DNA of 64,000 bases from Mesobacterium_A hydrothermale (GTDB lineage: Bacteria > Pseudomonadota > Alphaproteobacteria > Rhodobacterales > Rhodobacteraceae). Each line of letters begins with the position of its first letter. Position 1 is the stretch's first letter. The notes beneath the pieces are model-generated. The model made no database searches, was not told where the DNA came from, and saw only the letters and a list, made by a program, of their open reading frames with translations. Positions 7,655 to 15,956 of this stretch are shown piece after piece. Where the stretch lies: assembly GCF_035818635.1 (NCBI RefSeq), contig NZ_JAYLLH010000020.1:18051-82050 (forward strand). The letters run 5' to 3'. The translations under genes and the position numbers were made by a program.

Positions 7655-8008
7655 ATGCCCTGGAGAGTTTCTTTCGCCGACGAGTTTGAGCCGGAATTTG
7701 ACGAACTCGACGAGGAAGTTCAGGACGCGATCTTCGCCCGGGTTCTGCTTCTCGAGCGCGAGGGGCCGTCGCTCGGCCGACCGCATGCCGACACCCTGAC
7801 CGGTTCAAAGCATGCAAACATGAAGGAATTGCGCTGCACCGCCGGTGGAGGCGTCTGGCGCATTGCCTTCGCTTTCGATCCTGACCGGCAGGCGATCCTG
7901 CTCGTCGGCGGGGACAAATCGGGTGGCAGCGAAAAGCGCTTCTACAAGCAGCTGATCGCCCGGGCCGATGAGCGATTCGACCGCCATCTGGCAGAGCGGA
8001 AAGGATAA
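7655..8008 (+). CDS. RelE/HigB-like toxin (phage Gp49-like family)
   Basis: This 117-residue protein begins MPWRVSFADEFEPEFDELDEEVQDAIFARV and contains HANMKELRCTAGGGVWRIAFAFDPDRQAILLVGGDKSG, matching the RelE/HigB fold pattern (KELR..., R-aromatic strand, then a GGDK turn). Such toxins cleave mRNA on the ribosome. It precedes an HTH gene by 5 bases, the HigBA order of toxin first. The pair lies on the strand opposite to the structural operon, with its own promoter. Confidence 0.85.
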   Translation: MPWRVSFADEFEPEFDELDEEVQDAIFARVLLLEREGPSLGRPHADTLTGSKHANMKELRCTAGGGVWRIAFAFDPDRQAILLVGGDKSGGSEKRFYKQLIARADERFDRHLAERKG

Positions 8009-8013
8009 GGACC

Positions 8014-8382
8014 ATGGCAAAAAGCCTGAAAGACAAGCTTGCAACCCTCGACCCGGCGCGCCGCGCACGCATCGAGGCCGAGGCCGATCGTCTGCACACC
8101 GAGTATCTGACGCTGCAGGAACTGCGCAAGGCGAAGGAAATGACCCAGGTGCAGCTTGCCGAGACCCTCGGTATACAGCAGGCGACCGTTGCGAAATACG
8201 AGCGCCAGAGTGATCTCCTGCTGTCAACACTTCGCAGATACGTCGCAGCCATGGGCGGTGACCTCAAGCTGATGGTAGAATTCCCCGGCAAGGCGCCTGT
8301 CTCCCTCGAGGGGCTTGGCGACACTGAAGAACCCCGCCAACGTACCGCACGCAACGCGCTCCAACACGAAGCTCGTGCGTGA
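8014..8382 (+). CDS. XRE-family HTH antitoxin of pair 1
   Basis: This 122-residue protein has a helix-turn-helix at about residues 36-60 (LRKAKEMTQVQLAETLGIQQATVAKYERQSD). RRYVAAMGGDLKLMVEFP follows, the usual C-terminal signature of HigA/Xre antitoxins paired with Gp49-like toxins. It should neutralise the upstream toxin and repress the shared promoter at 7604-7634. The final about 20 residues are extra. It ends 3 bases from the convergent DUF6441 gene. Confidence 0.87.
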   Translation: MAKSLKDKLATLDPARRARIEAEADRLHTEYLTLQELRKAKEMTQVQLAETLGIQQATVAKYERQSDLLLSTLRRYVAAMGGDLKLMVEFPGKAPVSLEGLGDTEEPRQRTARNALQHEARA

Positions 8383-8385
8383 TCT

Positions 8386-9015
8386 TCAGAACCTCCCCTC
8401 CACCCAATTCGCCACGATCAGCCCCGGCACACTGTCGAGCGCCCGCTCCGAGTCGCGGTCGAGGTTCAGCCGCTTCGGCAGCCTGACCTGCGGGACCAGT
8501 AGGAAGATCGGCACGGTGGCACGGCCGCGGCCGGTTTTCGAGCGCGAGGCCATGCCAAGGCCTTTGGTGTTCAGCCGCCCGTCGGCCACCAGCAGGCTCG
8601 GCCCGCGACTACGATAGACGAAGCGCAGGCGCATTCCCCTCCGCCGCTCCCATTCGTCCGGAGTCAGTTTCGCCCCGTGCCGCCCCTTGCCAGCGGCGGG
8701 CAGCGGGATCGCCAACCAGAAGCCATCGCGCGAGCGGATCAGCGGGCCGGTGTCATGCGCGCCGACGATGACCGGGGCCTTCGACCAGACCAGCGCGGCG
8801 GCGTTCAGGCTCTCGCCCGCCTTTGGGTAGGTCTGGCTCCGGATCGAGTTGGCCAGCCGACGGCCGAGCCCGGCGCCGGTGATCTGGCCGCGCCAGGCGG
8901 TCTTGAGCCCGGTCCCGGCCTCGCGCATCGCGGCGGTGACGGCCTTCTCTCCGGCCTTCACCTCGGCGGCCATGGCGGCGACGAGGTCGGGCGTGATGTC
9001 GAGCTTCAGCTTCAC
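8386..9015 (-). CDS. DUF6441-like phage tail completion protein
   Basis: This 209-residue basic protein (MKLKLDITPDLVAAMAAEVKAGEKAVTAAMREAGTGLKTAWR...) begins with a long amphipathic helix, followed by VGAHDTGPLIRSRDGFWLAIPLP and FVYRSRGPSLLVADGRL. The position between head-tail joining and tail terminator genes matches lambda gpZ/HK97 gp10-type tail completion proteins. Its ATG overlaps the stop of the upstream gene. The DUF assignment is from memory of the family pattern. Confidence 0.65.
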   Translation of the reverse strand: MKLKLDITPDLVAAMAAEVKAGEKAVTAAMREAGTGLKTAWRGQITGAGLGRRLANSIRSQTYPKAGESLNAAALVWSKAPVIVGAHDTGPLIRSRDGFWLAIPLPAAGKGRHGAKLTPDEWERRRGMRLRFVYRSRGPSLLVADGRLNTKGLGMASRSKTGRGRATVPIFLLVPQVRLPKRLNLDRDSERALDSVPGLIVANWVEGRF

Positions 9016-9323
9016 GCGGGTCTCAGGTCCACGGTCCAGACCAGCCGCTCGCGGTCGCGGACGGGCTCTCCCTGGATGAGGAAGGCCTCGCCGTCGATCT
9101 CGATCCGATCGCCGGGGCGCGGGTTCGCGACCTCGGCGACGCGCAGATCCAGCCGGGTCGTTTCCGACCAGAGGCGCGCCTCGCCGAAGCCGGTGACGTC
9201 GTCCGGCCGACGCAGAATGGCGTGCACCAGCACCGGCGCGCCGCCCTCGGCGGTATAGACCACGTCGCGGGCGAGATGCGGGTCAGTGAAGAACACATCG
9301 AGAGCCGCGGCGAAGGCGCTCAT
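9012..9323 (-). CDS. Head-tail joining protein (gpFII-like)
   Basis: This 103-residue protein (MSAFAAALDVFFTDPHLARDVVYTAEGG...) contains LRVAEVANPRPGDRIEIDGEAFLIQGEPVRDRERLVWTVDLRP, the beta-rich signature of gpFII-like attachment proteins that cap the connector and bind the tail. The start overlaps the capsid stop (TGATG) and the end overlaps the next start (ATGA). Confidence 0.75.
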   Translation of the reverse strand: MSAFAAALDVFFTDPHLARDVVYTAEGGAPVLVHAILRRPDDVTGFGEARLWSETTRLDLRVAEVANPRPGDRIEIDGEAFLIQGEPVRDRERLVWTVDLRPA

Positions 9324-10336
9324 CAGGTCCTCCGCGCCGAGCGCAACACCTGTGGGCGGGTGCAGATCGGCAGCGGGTTGCTCTCGATCTCGAGCCGCAC
9401 CCATTCGTCGCGGTCCCGGTCGGGAATGGAGCGGGCGTAGAGTGGCAGGCCGAGGGTGTTGACGGTCTCGAAGGTGTCGGCCGGGGCGTAGTAGATCTCG
9501 AAGAGCCCTTCCACGCCTTCGGGATAGAAGACCGCTTTATCGGGCGGCACCCCGAAGGCGGCATTGCCCCGGTAGCGGCGGAAATTGATGCCGCCGAAGC
9601 TGACTTCATCGGCGACGCGCGAACGCAGGTCGGCCGCGGCGGCGGTGTTGAGGTAGGTCTCGCGCACCTCCTTGTGGGCCACGAGATCGGCGAAGAAGGC
9701 CGAGCCGCATTCCGCGCGCAGCTGCACCGCGCCGGTGGAGAGCCCGCCGAGGCTGTCCTCGACGCTTTCGATCAGCGCCTGGCATTTCTTGCGGAGCGCC
9801 CCCGAGGCCGGGTTGGTGGCGGCGAGATCGAAGTTCACCTCCGCCGCCGGGGTGATGGCAAACTCGGTGAAATAGTCGATGACCACCGCCCCGTCCTTGG
9901 GATCGAGCACCTTGCCCTGGATGCCGTTCAGGAGGTGATACTCGAAGGTCGCCTCGGCATCGGTGCGCAGGCGGCGCAGGCGACGTGCCACCTCGGCCTG
10001 GATCTGCTGGGTCTCGCTCTCGGAGCCAAAGGCGCGGATGCCCTGGATCTCGGAGGCCCAGAGCACGTCCTGCTTCTTGAACTGGCGGCAGACGAAGGCC
10101 CGCACGTCGCGCCGTTCCGGTACCTGCTGTTCATAGGCCGAACCGCGCTCGGAGAACGGGATCAGCGACAGCGTGCCGTCGCGGCTCTCGATGACGACGG
10201 TGCGGCTGCGCACGCCGCGATCGGCAAAGAGGCCGGAGCCCGAGAGGGTGGCGGGCTTGAAGGGGATGTTTTCGAGCGCGCGGGTAAGCTCGATCACCGA
10301 GAAGGCATCGGTGTCGAAGATGTCCAGTGTGGGCAT
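9323..10336 (-). CDS. Major capsid protein (lambda gpE family)
   Basis: This 337-residue protein (MPTLDIFDTDAFSVIELTRALENIPFKP...) contains RGVRSRTVVIESRDGTLSLIPFSERGS, FEYHLLNGIQGKVLDPKDG and a C-terminal YYAPADTFETVNTLGLPLYARSIPDRDRDEWVRLEIESNPLPICTRP, all typical of gpE family capsids (HK97 fold without a covalent scaffold). It follows the gpD-like decoration gene and the protease, as in lambda. Confidence 0.94.
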   Translation of the reverse strand: MPTLDIFDTDAFSVIELTRALENIPFKPATLSGSGLFADRGVRSRTVVIESRDGTLSLIPFSERGSAYEQQVPERRDVRAFVCRQFKKQDVLWASEIQGIRAFGSESETQQIQAEVARRLRRLRTDAEATFEYHLLNGIQGKVLDPKDGAVVIDYFTEFAITPAAEVNFDLAATNPASGALRKKCQALIESVEDSLGGLSTGAVQLRAECGSAFFADLVAHKEVRETYLNTAAAADLRSRVADEVSFGGINFRRYRGNAAFGVPPDKAVFYPEGVEGLFEIYYAPADTFETVNTLGLPLYARSIPDRDRDEWVRLEIESNPLPICTRPQVLRSARRT

Positions 10337-10363
10337 GGGAATGTCCTTTCAGCTTGTCAGGTG

Positions 10364-10741
10364 TCAGCGCACCAGGATGCCGGCGGCGGCCAATGCTGCA
10401 TGCGCCGCATCAATCTCGGGCTGGGTCGGCGTACCGGTGAACACCAGATCGTTGGCGTTGACGATGGCGGGACCGCGCAGCAACACAACCGCATCCACAT
10501 CGGCCGCCGTGGCATCTGCCTTGCCCCAGAGCACGGCGACCGCCGTTTCGGTGCCATCGACGGCCGCCGGATCGTGGGCGGTGTATTTGCCGGTCGCGGT
10601 GATCTTGCCCAGCACGGTGCCGGGCTGCAGGACCGGGTTGGCGGCGCTGTTGGCGATGGTGACGACCTCGCGGGTGTAATCGCGGAAGGCCTCCCAGACG
10701 AGAAAGCCGCCAGCGTGGGTGGTTTCGGTGAGCGTGGTCAT
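10364..10741 (-). CDS. Head decoration protein (lambda gpD family)
   Basis: This 125-residue protein (MTTLTETTHAGGFLVWEAFRDYTREVVTI...) has the gpD pattern: VLQPGTVLGKITATGKYTAHDPAAVDGTETAVAVLW followed by a hydrophobic DAVVLLRGPAIV strand. Trimers would bind three-fold sites on the expanded capsid to stabilise it. It lies between protease and capsid genes. Confidence 0.92.
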   Translation of the reverse strand: MTTLTETTHAGGFLVWEAFRDYTREVVTIANSAANPVLQPGTVLGKITATGKYTAHDPAAVDGTETAVAVLWGKADATAADVDAVVLLRGPAIVNANDLVFTGTPTQPEIDAAHAALAAAGILVR

Positions 10742-10747
10742 GGTTGG

Positions 10748-11674
10748 TTATCCTTTGCGCTTGAAGGTTCGGGCGATCACATCACCCCAGGGTTTGGCCT
10801 GAGGCGCGGGCCCCGGTTGCGGGTGTGTGGAGGAGATGTCGGGATCAACAGCCGCGCGGGCGTCGATGAGGGATTTACGAATATCCTCGAGGTCGGTTTC
10901 CGCCTCGAGAAAGCCGGCGGCCATCTGCGGCTGACCCGCCAGCCGGCAGAGATCGACCACGGTTTTGGCGTAGGCCATCGCCTCCGTGCGGATGGCGGCG
11001 CGATCAGGTTCCGGATCGGCATTGGACCCGTTGGCAGGTTCCGGATCCGGGTTGACCGCAGTGGGGTCGGCCTTCGCCGTCATCGCCGCGATGATCGCTT
11101 CCGGCGTGTTCCTGAACCCGCTCACATCGAAGCGGGCGGCCATTTTCACCGGCGCGGCCAGGGTATCGGCGAGCCCCATATCGATGGCTTCAGACGCATC
11201 AAACCAGGTCTCGGCCGCCATCAGGCTGGCGATCTCATCCTCCGCCTTGCCGGATTTGGCGGCATAGCCCTTGATGAGCGAGGCACCGATCTTGTCGAGC
11301 GCCTCGGCCATGGCCCGCATGTCAGCCGCCGTTCCCATCACGAGCCCCGACGGATCATGGATCATCAGAAAGGCGTTTTCCGGCATGACGATCTCGTCGC
11401 CGGCCATGGCGATGTAGGAGGCAGCCGAGGCGGCAATGCCGTCGATGCTCACGGTGACATTGCCGGCGTGACGTTGCAGAGCATTGTAGATCGCCACCGC
11501 GTCGAACACCGAGCCGCCGGGGCTGTTGAGCCGCAATGTCAGCGGGGACTTGTCCGGCAGCTTGCCGAGATCGGCCAGAAACGCCTTCGCGCTGACGCCA
11601 TAGGCGCCGATTTCATCATAGATCGAGATTTCCGCGCCCTCATCGAGGGCGCAGATCGAGTACCAGGTTTTCAT
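10748..11674 (-). CDS. ClpP-like (S14) prohead maturation protease
   Basis: This 308-residue protein carries a ClpP-type domain in residues 1-190. LTLRLNSPGGSVFDAVAIYNAL is the substrate strand, DGIAASAASYIAMAGDEIVMP holds the nucleophilic Ser, and FLMIHDPSG holds the His. The C-terminal about 110 residues are acidic and then helical (PDPEPANGSNADPEP..., LEDIRKSLIDARAAVD) and may act as internal scaffold. In lambda this role is played by gpC/Nu3. It lies between the portal and decoration genes. Confidence 0.92.
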   Translation of the reverse strand: MKTWYSICALDEGAEISIYDEIGAYGVSAKAFLADLGKLPDKSPLTLRLNSPGGSVFDAVAIYNALQRHAGNVTVSIDGIAASAASYIAMAGDEIVMPENAFLMIHDPSGLVMGTAADMRAMAEALDKIGASLIKGYAAKSGKAEDEIASLMAAETWFDASEAIDMGLADTLAAPVKMAARFDVSGFRNTPEAIIAAMTAKADPTAVNPDPEPANGSNADPEPDRAAIRTEAMAYAKTVVDLCRLAGQPQMAAGFLEAETDLEDIRKSLIDARAAVDPDISSTHPQPGPAPQAKPWGDVIARTFKRKG

Positions 11675-11677
11675 GGA

Positions 11678-13150
11678 TCACTTTCCCTTGTCTGGATCAG
11701 CCGGCTTTTGCGGCGTCGCCCGCGCGCCCTGCGCCTCGCCGGGGCTGGTGGAATAGTTGAGGCCAAGCTCTGCAGCCCGCGCCGCATCCGCCGCATTCTC
11801 GCGGTCGATTTCCTCGATGTCGTAGCCGGTGGCCTCGACCGCTTTCCTGCGCGACATCAGCCCGGCATTGATGCCCAGAAGCTGCGCCTGAATGTCCTTC
11901 AGCGGATCGACCCAGTCCCACCGTGGCGGGATCCAGTGAACCGGTTTGGCCTTGGCCATGTCGGGCAGATCGAGCACACCCGACAGGGCCGACATTTCCA
12001 GCCAGCGCTGCCAGACAGGGCGGCAGAATTGGTGCGCCATGACCCCATGCTGCAACTGGCCGATTCGGCGGCGGAACTCGACCAGTTCGGCGCGCAGGCT
12101 CGAATAATTGGCCTGGCGCACATCGCCGGTGACCAGATGATAGGGCAGACCCAGCGAGGCCGAGATCGCCAGCAGGGTGCGATACTGGAACGCCTCGTAA
12201 CCGCCCCCCACATCGGCAGGGCTGGAGAACTTGATATCCTCGCCCGGCAGCAGCACCTGCAGGGTGCCCGGCTCTAAGCTGGCAATGCCAATGCCGGTGC
12301 CCTCGTCCTCGATCTCCCCCATCAGGGTTTCTTCGGGGGCGTTTTTCGTGACGAAGCCCGCGAACATCGCCGCCGTCTTTTTGCGATCGAGCTCGGCGTC
12401 ATCGTACTGATCGAGCAGAAACAGCCGCACCATGGCTGGCGCCACATGTGGCAGGCCCCGGATTTGACCCGCATCGATCGGGCGGTAGATGTGGAGAACG
12501 TCCTCGGCGGGCACCCTTGTGGTGTCCGGAATGACATCCCTTCGGTCCGTGCTGTCTCCGGGGTGGCGACGGCGGAAGTGATAGGCGACGCGTCGCCCGA
12601 TCCGGTCGAACTCGATGCCGCAGCGGATCTGGTTGCCGTTTGGCGCGGTTTCGGTCTTGTCGAAGGGCAGCATTTCCGATTGCAGAAGCTGCAACTGCAT
12701 CGGCACCAGCAACCCGTCCTCTGCCCGGCGTGGCCGGATACGCACGAAGCATTCCCCGGCGACGAACATCTCGCGCGCGATCATCGCCTGCAGCCCGTAG
12801 AAGTCGGTGAGACCATCGGCGTCGGCCTGATTGGTCCAGGCCAGCCACAGGCGCTGAACCCGGTCGCGCAATTCCCCGTCTTCAATGAGCGACGACGGCT
12901 TGATCCCGTCGCCAACCAGATTGGCCGCATAAGCCTCGCAGGCATTGGCGGCGTATCCATTGGTCACCACCAGTTCGCGCGAGCGGGCCAGCAGGCGCGG
13001 ACCGCCCGAGGCCACCAGCGCGTTGATGTTCTCCAAGGGCGGGTTCCAGCCCCGCAGGCGACGCCGCGACATCGCGCCTTCGAGGCGCGCGCGCATAGCA
13101 GAAGGGCCGCCGGTTTTCTGGCGGCGGAAGGCATCAAGCAGGCCCATCAC
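11678..13150 (-). CDS. Portal protein (lambda gpB family)
   Basis: This 490-residue protein contains RSRELVVTNGYAANACEAYAANLVGDGIKPSS, QAMIAREMFVAGECFVRIRPRRAEDGLLVP, VPAEDVLHIYRPIDAGQIRGLPHVAPAMVRLF and MAHQFCRPVWQRWLE, all landmarks of lambda-family portals. It forms the dodecameric DNA channel at the unique vertex. It overlaps the gpW-like gene upstream by 4 bases and ends just before the protease. The last about 30 residues are a charged tail. Confidence 0.95.
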   Translation of the reverse strand: MMGLLDAFRRQKTGGPSAMRARLEGAMSRRRLRGWNPPLENINALVASGGPRLLARSRELVVTNGYAANACEAYAANLVGDGIKPSSLIEDGELRDRVQRLWLAWTNQADADGLTDFYGLQAMIAREMFVAGECFVRIRPRRAEDGLLVPMQLQLLQSEMLPFDKTETAPNGNQIRCGIEFDRIGRRVAYHFRRRHPGDSTDRRDVIPDTTRVPAEDVLHIYRPIDAGQIRGLPHVAPAMVRLFLLDQYDDAELDRKKTAAMFAGFVTKNAPEETLMGEIEDEGTGIGIASLEPGTLQVLLPGEDIKFSSPADVGGGYEAFQYRTLLAISASLGLPYHLVTGDVRQANYSSLRAELVEFRRRIGQLQHGVMAHQFCRPVWQRWLEMSALSGVLDLPDMAKAKPVHWIPPRWDWVDPLKDIQAQLLGINAGLMSRRKAVEATGYDIEEIDRENAADAARAAELGLNYSTSPGEAQGARATPQKPADPDKGK

Positions 13151-13362
13151 AACCCCTTGGTCGTGGTCACGCGCACCTGACGGATCACGCTGCGGCCCTC
13201 GAGCGTGGCAATCTCGTGGTTGAGCACATCGATGGCCCGGTCGATTTCCGCCAGGCTGCGGTATTCCACCGTTTTGCCGTCATAGCTGACTCGGGCCACA
13301 CCACTCGCGCGCGCGGCCGCCAGGGCGTCGCGGCGGGTTTGCAGTTCTGCCAGTGTGGCCAT
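13147..13362 (-). CDS. gpW-like head-tail joining protein
   Basis: This 71-residue protein (MATLAELQTRRDALAAARASGVARVSYDGKTVEYRSLAEIDRAIDVL...) matches the gpW pattern: an N-terminal helix, a beta hairpin with YDGKTVEYRSL and a C-terminal helix. gpW binds below the portal and stabilises packaged DNA. It overlaps the portal start by 4 bases. In lambda the order is A-W-B; here a toxin-antitoxin pair is inserted between the terminase and W genes. Confidence 0.9.
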   Translation of the reverse strand: MATLAELQTRRDALAAARASGVARVSYDGKTVEYRSLAEIDRAIDVLNHEIATLEGRSVIRQVRVTTTKGL

Positions 13363-13377
13363 TACGATCCCAACTTA

Positions 13378-13408
13378 GTCATTGACATATAGGTCAGTGA
13401 CGTATATC
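13378..13408 (+). promoter_or_regulatory. Promoter/operator of toxin-antitoxin pair 2 with direct repeats
   Basis: Two 14-base direct repeats, GTCATTGACATATA (13378-13391) and GTCAGTGACGTATA (13393-13406), differ at two positions and repeat every 15 bases. The first contains TTGACA (13382-13387); TATATC (13403-13408) is a likely -10 with a short 15-base spacer. The toxin ATG at 13416 would then be at or within a few bases of the transcript start, so translation may be leaderless. Repeats over the promoter suggest antitoxin binding. Confidence 0.6.
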
Positions 13409-13415
13409 TCGTGTC

Positions 13416-13757
13416 ATGACCATTGTAACCGTTGTCGAAATGCCGGAGTTCCAGCGCCGCGCCCGCGCGATCATGAGCGACGACGAGCGCATGGAGTTGA
13501 TCGATTTTGTCGCCCACAACCCTTTAAGTGGCGTTTCCATTGGCGGCGGTGTGCGCAAGTTTCGCTTTGCGAGGGCAGGCAGCGGAAAAAGCGGCGGATA
13601 CCGGGTGATCCATGTATTCAGCCCCGAAGACGGCACACCGGTCATATTGATCACGGTCTTCGCCAAGAACGAGAAGGCCAACCTGACCAAGGCCGAAACC
13701 GAGGCGGTCAAAACCCTCGGCAAGGCCCTGACAGAAACCTACAGGAGCAAGCGATGA
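13416..13757 (+). CDS. RelE/HigB2-like toxin of pair 2
   Basis: This 113-residue protein (MTIVTVVEMPEFQRRARAIMSDDERMELIDFVAHNP...) has the pattern G-G-V-RKFRFAR-GKSGGYRVIHVF...PVILITVFAKNEKANLT, typical of HigB2/RelE toxins of the NadS-associated type. The KSGGYRVI strand and FAKNEK turn carry the conserved basic residues. The stop overlaps the antitoxin ATG (ATGA), giving translational coupling. It lies on the strand opposite to the head genes. Confidence 0.88.
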   Translation: MTIVTVVEMPEFQRRARAIMSDDERMELIDFVAHNPLSGVSIGGGVRKFRFARAGSGKSGGYRVIHVFSPEDGTPVILITVFAKNEKANLTKAETEAVKTLGKALTETYRSKR

Positions 13758-14044
13758 GCGACGCATTCAACAGCATCGAACAAGGCCTGAAAGAGGCTCT
13801 TGCCCACGCGCGCGGCAAAGGTCCTGCGGTGATCCACGAGATCGACATTCCCGAGCCAGACGTGCAAACCATCCGCGCCAGAACCGGCCTTTCGCAAGCG
13901 GAGTTCGCGCGCAGTATCGGGGTTGCCAAGGGCACGCTCTTGAACTGGGAGCACCGCCGCCGACGCCCCGATGGCCCTGCGCGGGTTCTGCTGGCGATGA
14001 TCGCCAAGGATCCGGGAATTGTGCAACGTACCCTCAACGAGTAA
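13754..14044 (+). CDS. NadS-like HTH antitoxin of pair 2
   Basis: This 96-residue protein has an HTH at about residues 43-66 (IRARTGLSQAEFARSIGVAKGTLLNWEHRRRRP), followed by GPARVLLAMIAKDP, the common ending of NadS/HigA2 antitoxins. It should bind the direct repeats at 13378-13406 and neutralise the coupled toxin. It ends 5 bases from the convergent terminase gene. Confidence 0.88.
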   Translation: MSDAFNSIEQGLKEALAHARGKGPAVIHEIDIPEPDVQTIRARTGLSQAEFARSIGVAKGTLLNWEHRRRRPDGPARVLLAMIAKDPGIVQRTLNE

Positions 14045-14048
14045 AGCG

Positions 14049-15956
14049 CTATCCCATGTAATTCGAACGCACGGACCGGCGCTGGCGCGCGGGTCTCGCT
14101 GGGCGCGACACCGCCGGCGCCGGTGTCCCCAGTTCGGTCGGAGAGACCTGCCGCTCCAGATCATCCCATTGTTTGTCCGACCAGCGATCTGCCCCGAGGA
14201 TCCACGCGGCCGCACGGGCATAAACGCGGGCGTCGAGCGCCTCGTTCCTCTCGCGCAGCTTCTGCCATTCGAGCTTGGCAAAGCCGCGCTTGTTCTTCAC
14301 CGTCACCAGCTGCTCGGCGACGAGTTGCTTGAGCCACTCACTGTCTACCCAGCCCGGCAGGTGCACGGTGCCGGGCGGGAATGCGGCGCCGGCCGTAACC
14401 TCTTCGAGCGTCGGCCGCTCCTGCCTGAGAAACCGGTAGGTCTCGGCCTTGAAGGTCGAGACCGCCACTGTCCAGAGCCGCGCGCCCCGGCGCAGACGTT
14501 TCCCCGCGATGGTGGCGTCAACGAAGGTCGGGCCCGAGACGGGGCTCGCGCGATTGAACCCTTCCACCCCCTTGACCGGGGCGACCTGCGCAAAGCCCAC
14601 CTGACGTGCCCAGCCATAGACGGCGCTGGTCTCGTAGCCGGTGTCGATGGCCAGCCGCGCGATGCTCATCGGCACGCCGCTTGCGTGTTGCCATGTCCGC
14701 CCCAGAAGCTCCGACAGCCTTGCCCAGCAAGCCGGATCGGCGGGCCCGCCCTCGATCACCAGATGGTCGATCAGCCAACTCTCCAGCCCGCGCCCCCAGG
14801 CCCAGACATCGACCTCGATCCGGTCCTTCTGCACATCTGCGCCGGCGGTGAGGAACAGCCCCTTCTCGGGCACCAATCCCGCCGGCAAGTCCTCCCGCTG
14901 CCCACTCAGCCTCTGCCAGTCGGGCGCATCGCCCGTCTCCACCCAGGTTTCGCCGAGCGAGGTGTTCACGAAGGTCTTCATTGCCTGGTCGCCACCCGCG
15001 CGGGCAGAAAGGAAATTTTTCACCATCGCTTCGAGCCGGACCCAGGGCGAATATATCTCGTTGAGGTGGAAGCCGGCGATCTCGGCAAAGGGCCTCCGCG
15101 CCCGCCATTCGCCCTTGCCGACAGTGGCCCATCTTGTCTGGTCGTCCCACTTCGCCGCGCAGTGGATACATTCATAGCGCGCGGTCTCGGGGCGGTGTTC
15201 ACCGCGGTCGCTCTTCACCCATTTGACCTGTCCCCAGACCAGCACCTGGGATTCGCCACAGTCCGGGCACGGCACCCAGAACTGCCGCTGGTCGCTTTCC
15301 TCATAGGCCGTCTCGATCCGGCTCGCACCCCGGTTGGTCGGCGTCGAAACCAGCACGATCTTGCGGTTCCAGAAGGTGACCGTGCGCTTCTTCGCCAGGT
15401 TCACCGGATCGCCCTCGGCCCCGGCGCTGAACGGGTAGCGATCCACCTCGTCGCACAAGAGCAGCCGGATCGGCCGGCTCGCGAGCCCCGAGGGCGCATT
15501 AGCCCCGACAATCGTCAAATGCCCGCCGGCAAAGCGCTTGTGCAGGATCTTGTTGTTGCCGTCACGCGACTTTGGATCGGCGATCTTTTCCCTCAGGCAC
15601 GGCGTATCGCGCGCCATCGGCGTGAAGCGGTCCTTCGACCAGGTCTCGGCATCGCGCTCAGTCGGCATCACCACCATGATCGGTGCCGGGTCCTGGTCGA
15701 TGTGATAGCCGACGGCACAGAGTTGGGTTTCGGTCTTGCCGGTCTGGGCAGATGACATGACCACAACCGTCTCCACCGACGCATCCGAGATCGCGTCCAT
15801 GATCCCGCGCTGGTATTCGGCGCGGGAGGTGCGCCAGCGCCCGGGCTCGGCGCTCGCCTCCGAACTCAGCCTGCGGTTCTGATCCGCCCAGTCACTGATC
15901 GTCAGCTCCGGCGGCGGGGTCAGCGCCTTCAGCACCCGAGCCACCGTCCGGTGCAT
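14049..15956 (-). CDS. Terminase large subunit (GpA family)
   Basis: The protein is about 635 residues if started at MHRTVARVLKAL; further Met codons upstream at 16013 and 16094 remain possible inside the TerS gene. The ATPase Walker A SAQTGKT is near residues 69-75 and the Walker B LLLCDEVD near 165-172. WVPCPDCGESQ...YECIHCAAKW is a zinc-binding pair and AIDTGYET lies in the nuclease domain, all as in lambda gpA. It cuts concatemers at cos-type sites and drives packaging. A cos site is expected near TerS but was not identified. Confidence 0.94.
   Translation of the reverse strand: MHRTVARVLKALTPPPELTISDWADQNRRLSSEASAEPGRWRTSRAEYQRGIMDAISDASVETVVVMSSAQTGKTETQLCAVGYHIDQDPAPIMVVMPTERDAETWSKDRFTPMARDTPCLREKIADPKSRDGNNKILHKRFAGGHLTIVGANAPSGLASRPIRLLLCDEVDRYPFSAGAEGDPVNLAKKRTVTFWNRKIVLVSTPTNRGASRIETAYEESDQRQFWVPCPDCGESQVLVWGQVKWVKSDRGEHRPETARYECIHCAAKWDDQTRWATVGKGEWRARRPFAEIAGFHLNEIYSPWVRLEAMVKNFLSARAGGDQAMKTFVNTSLGETWVETGDAPDWQRLSGQREDLPAGLVPEKGLFLTAGADVQKDRIEVDVWAWGRGLESWLIDHLVIEGGPADPACWARLSELLGRTWQHASGVPMSIARLAIDTGYETSAVYGWARQVGFAQVAPVKGVEGFNRASPVSGPTFVDATIAGKRLRRGARLWTVAVSTFKAETYRFLRQERPTLEEVTAGAAFPPGTVHLPGWVDSEWLKQLVAEQLVTVKNKRGFAKLEWQKLRERNEALDARVYARAAAWILGADRWSDKQWDDLERQVSPTELGTPAPAVSRPARPARQRRSVRSNYMG

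Noticed and set aside
9674..12277. 867-codon open frame on the plus strand
   Set aside because: It lies antisense to the capsid, decoration, protease and portal genes, whose protein motifs are unmistakable. Long antisense frames are expected at this GC content.
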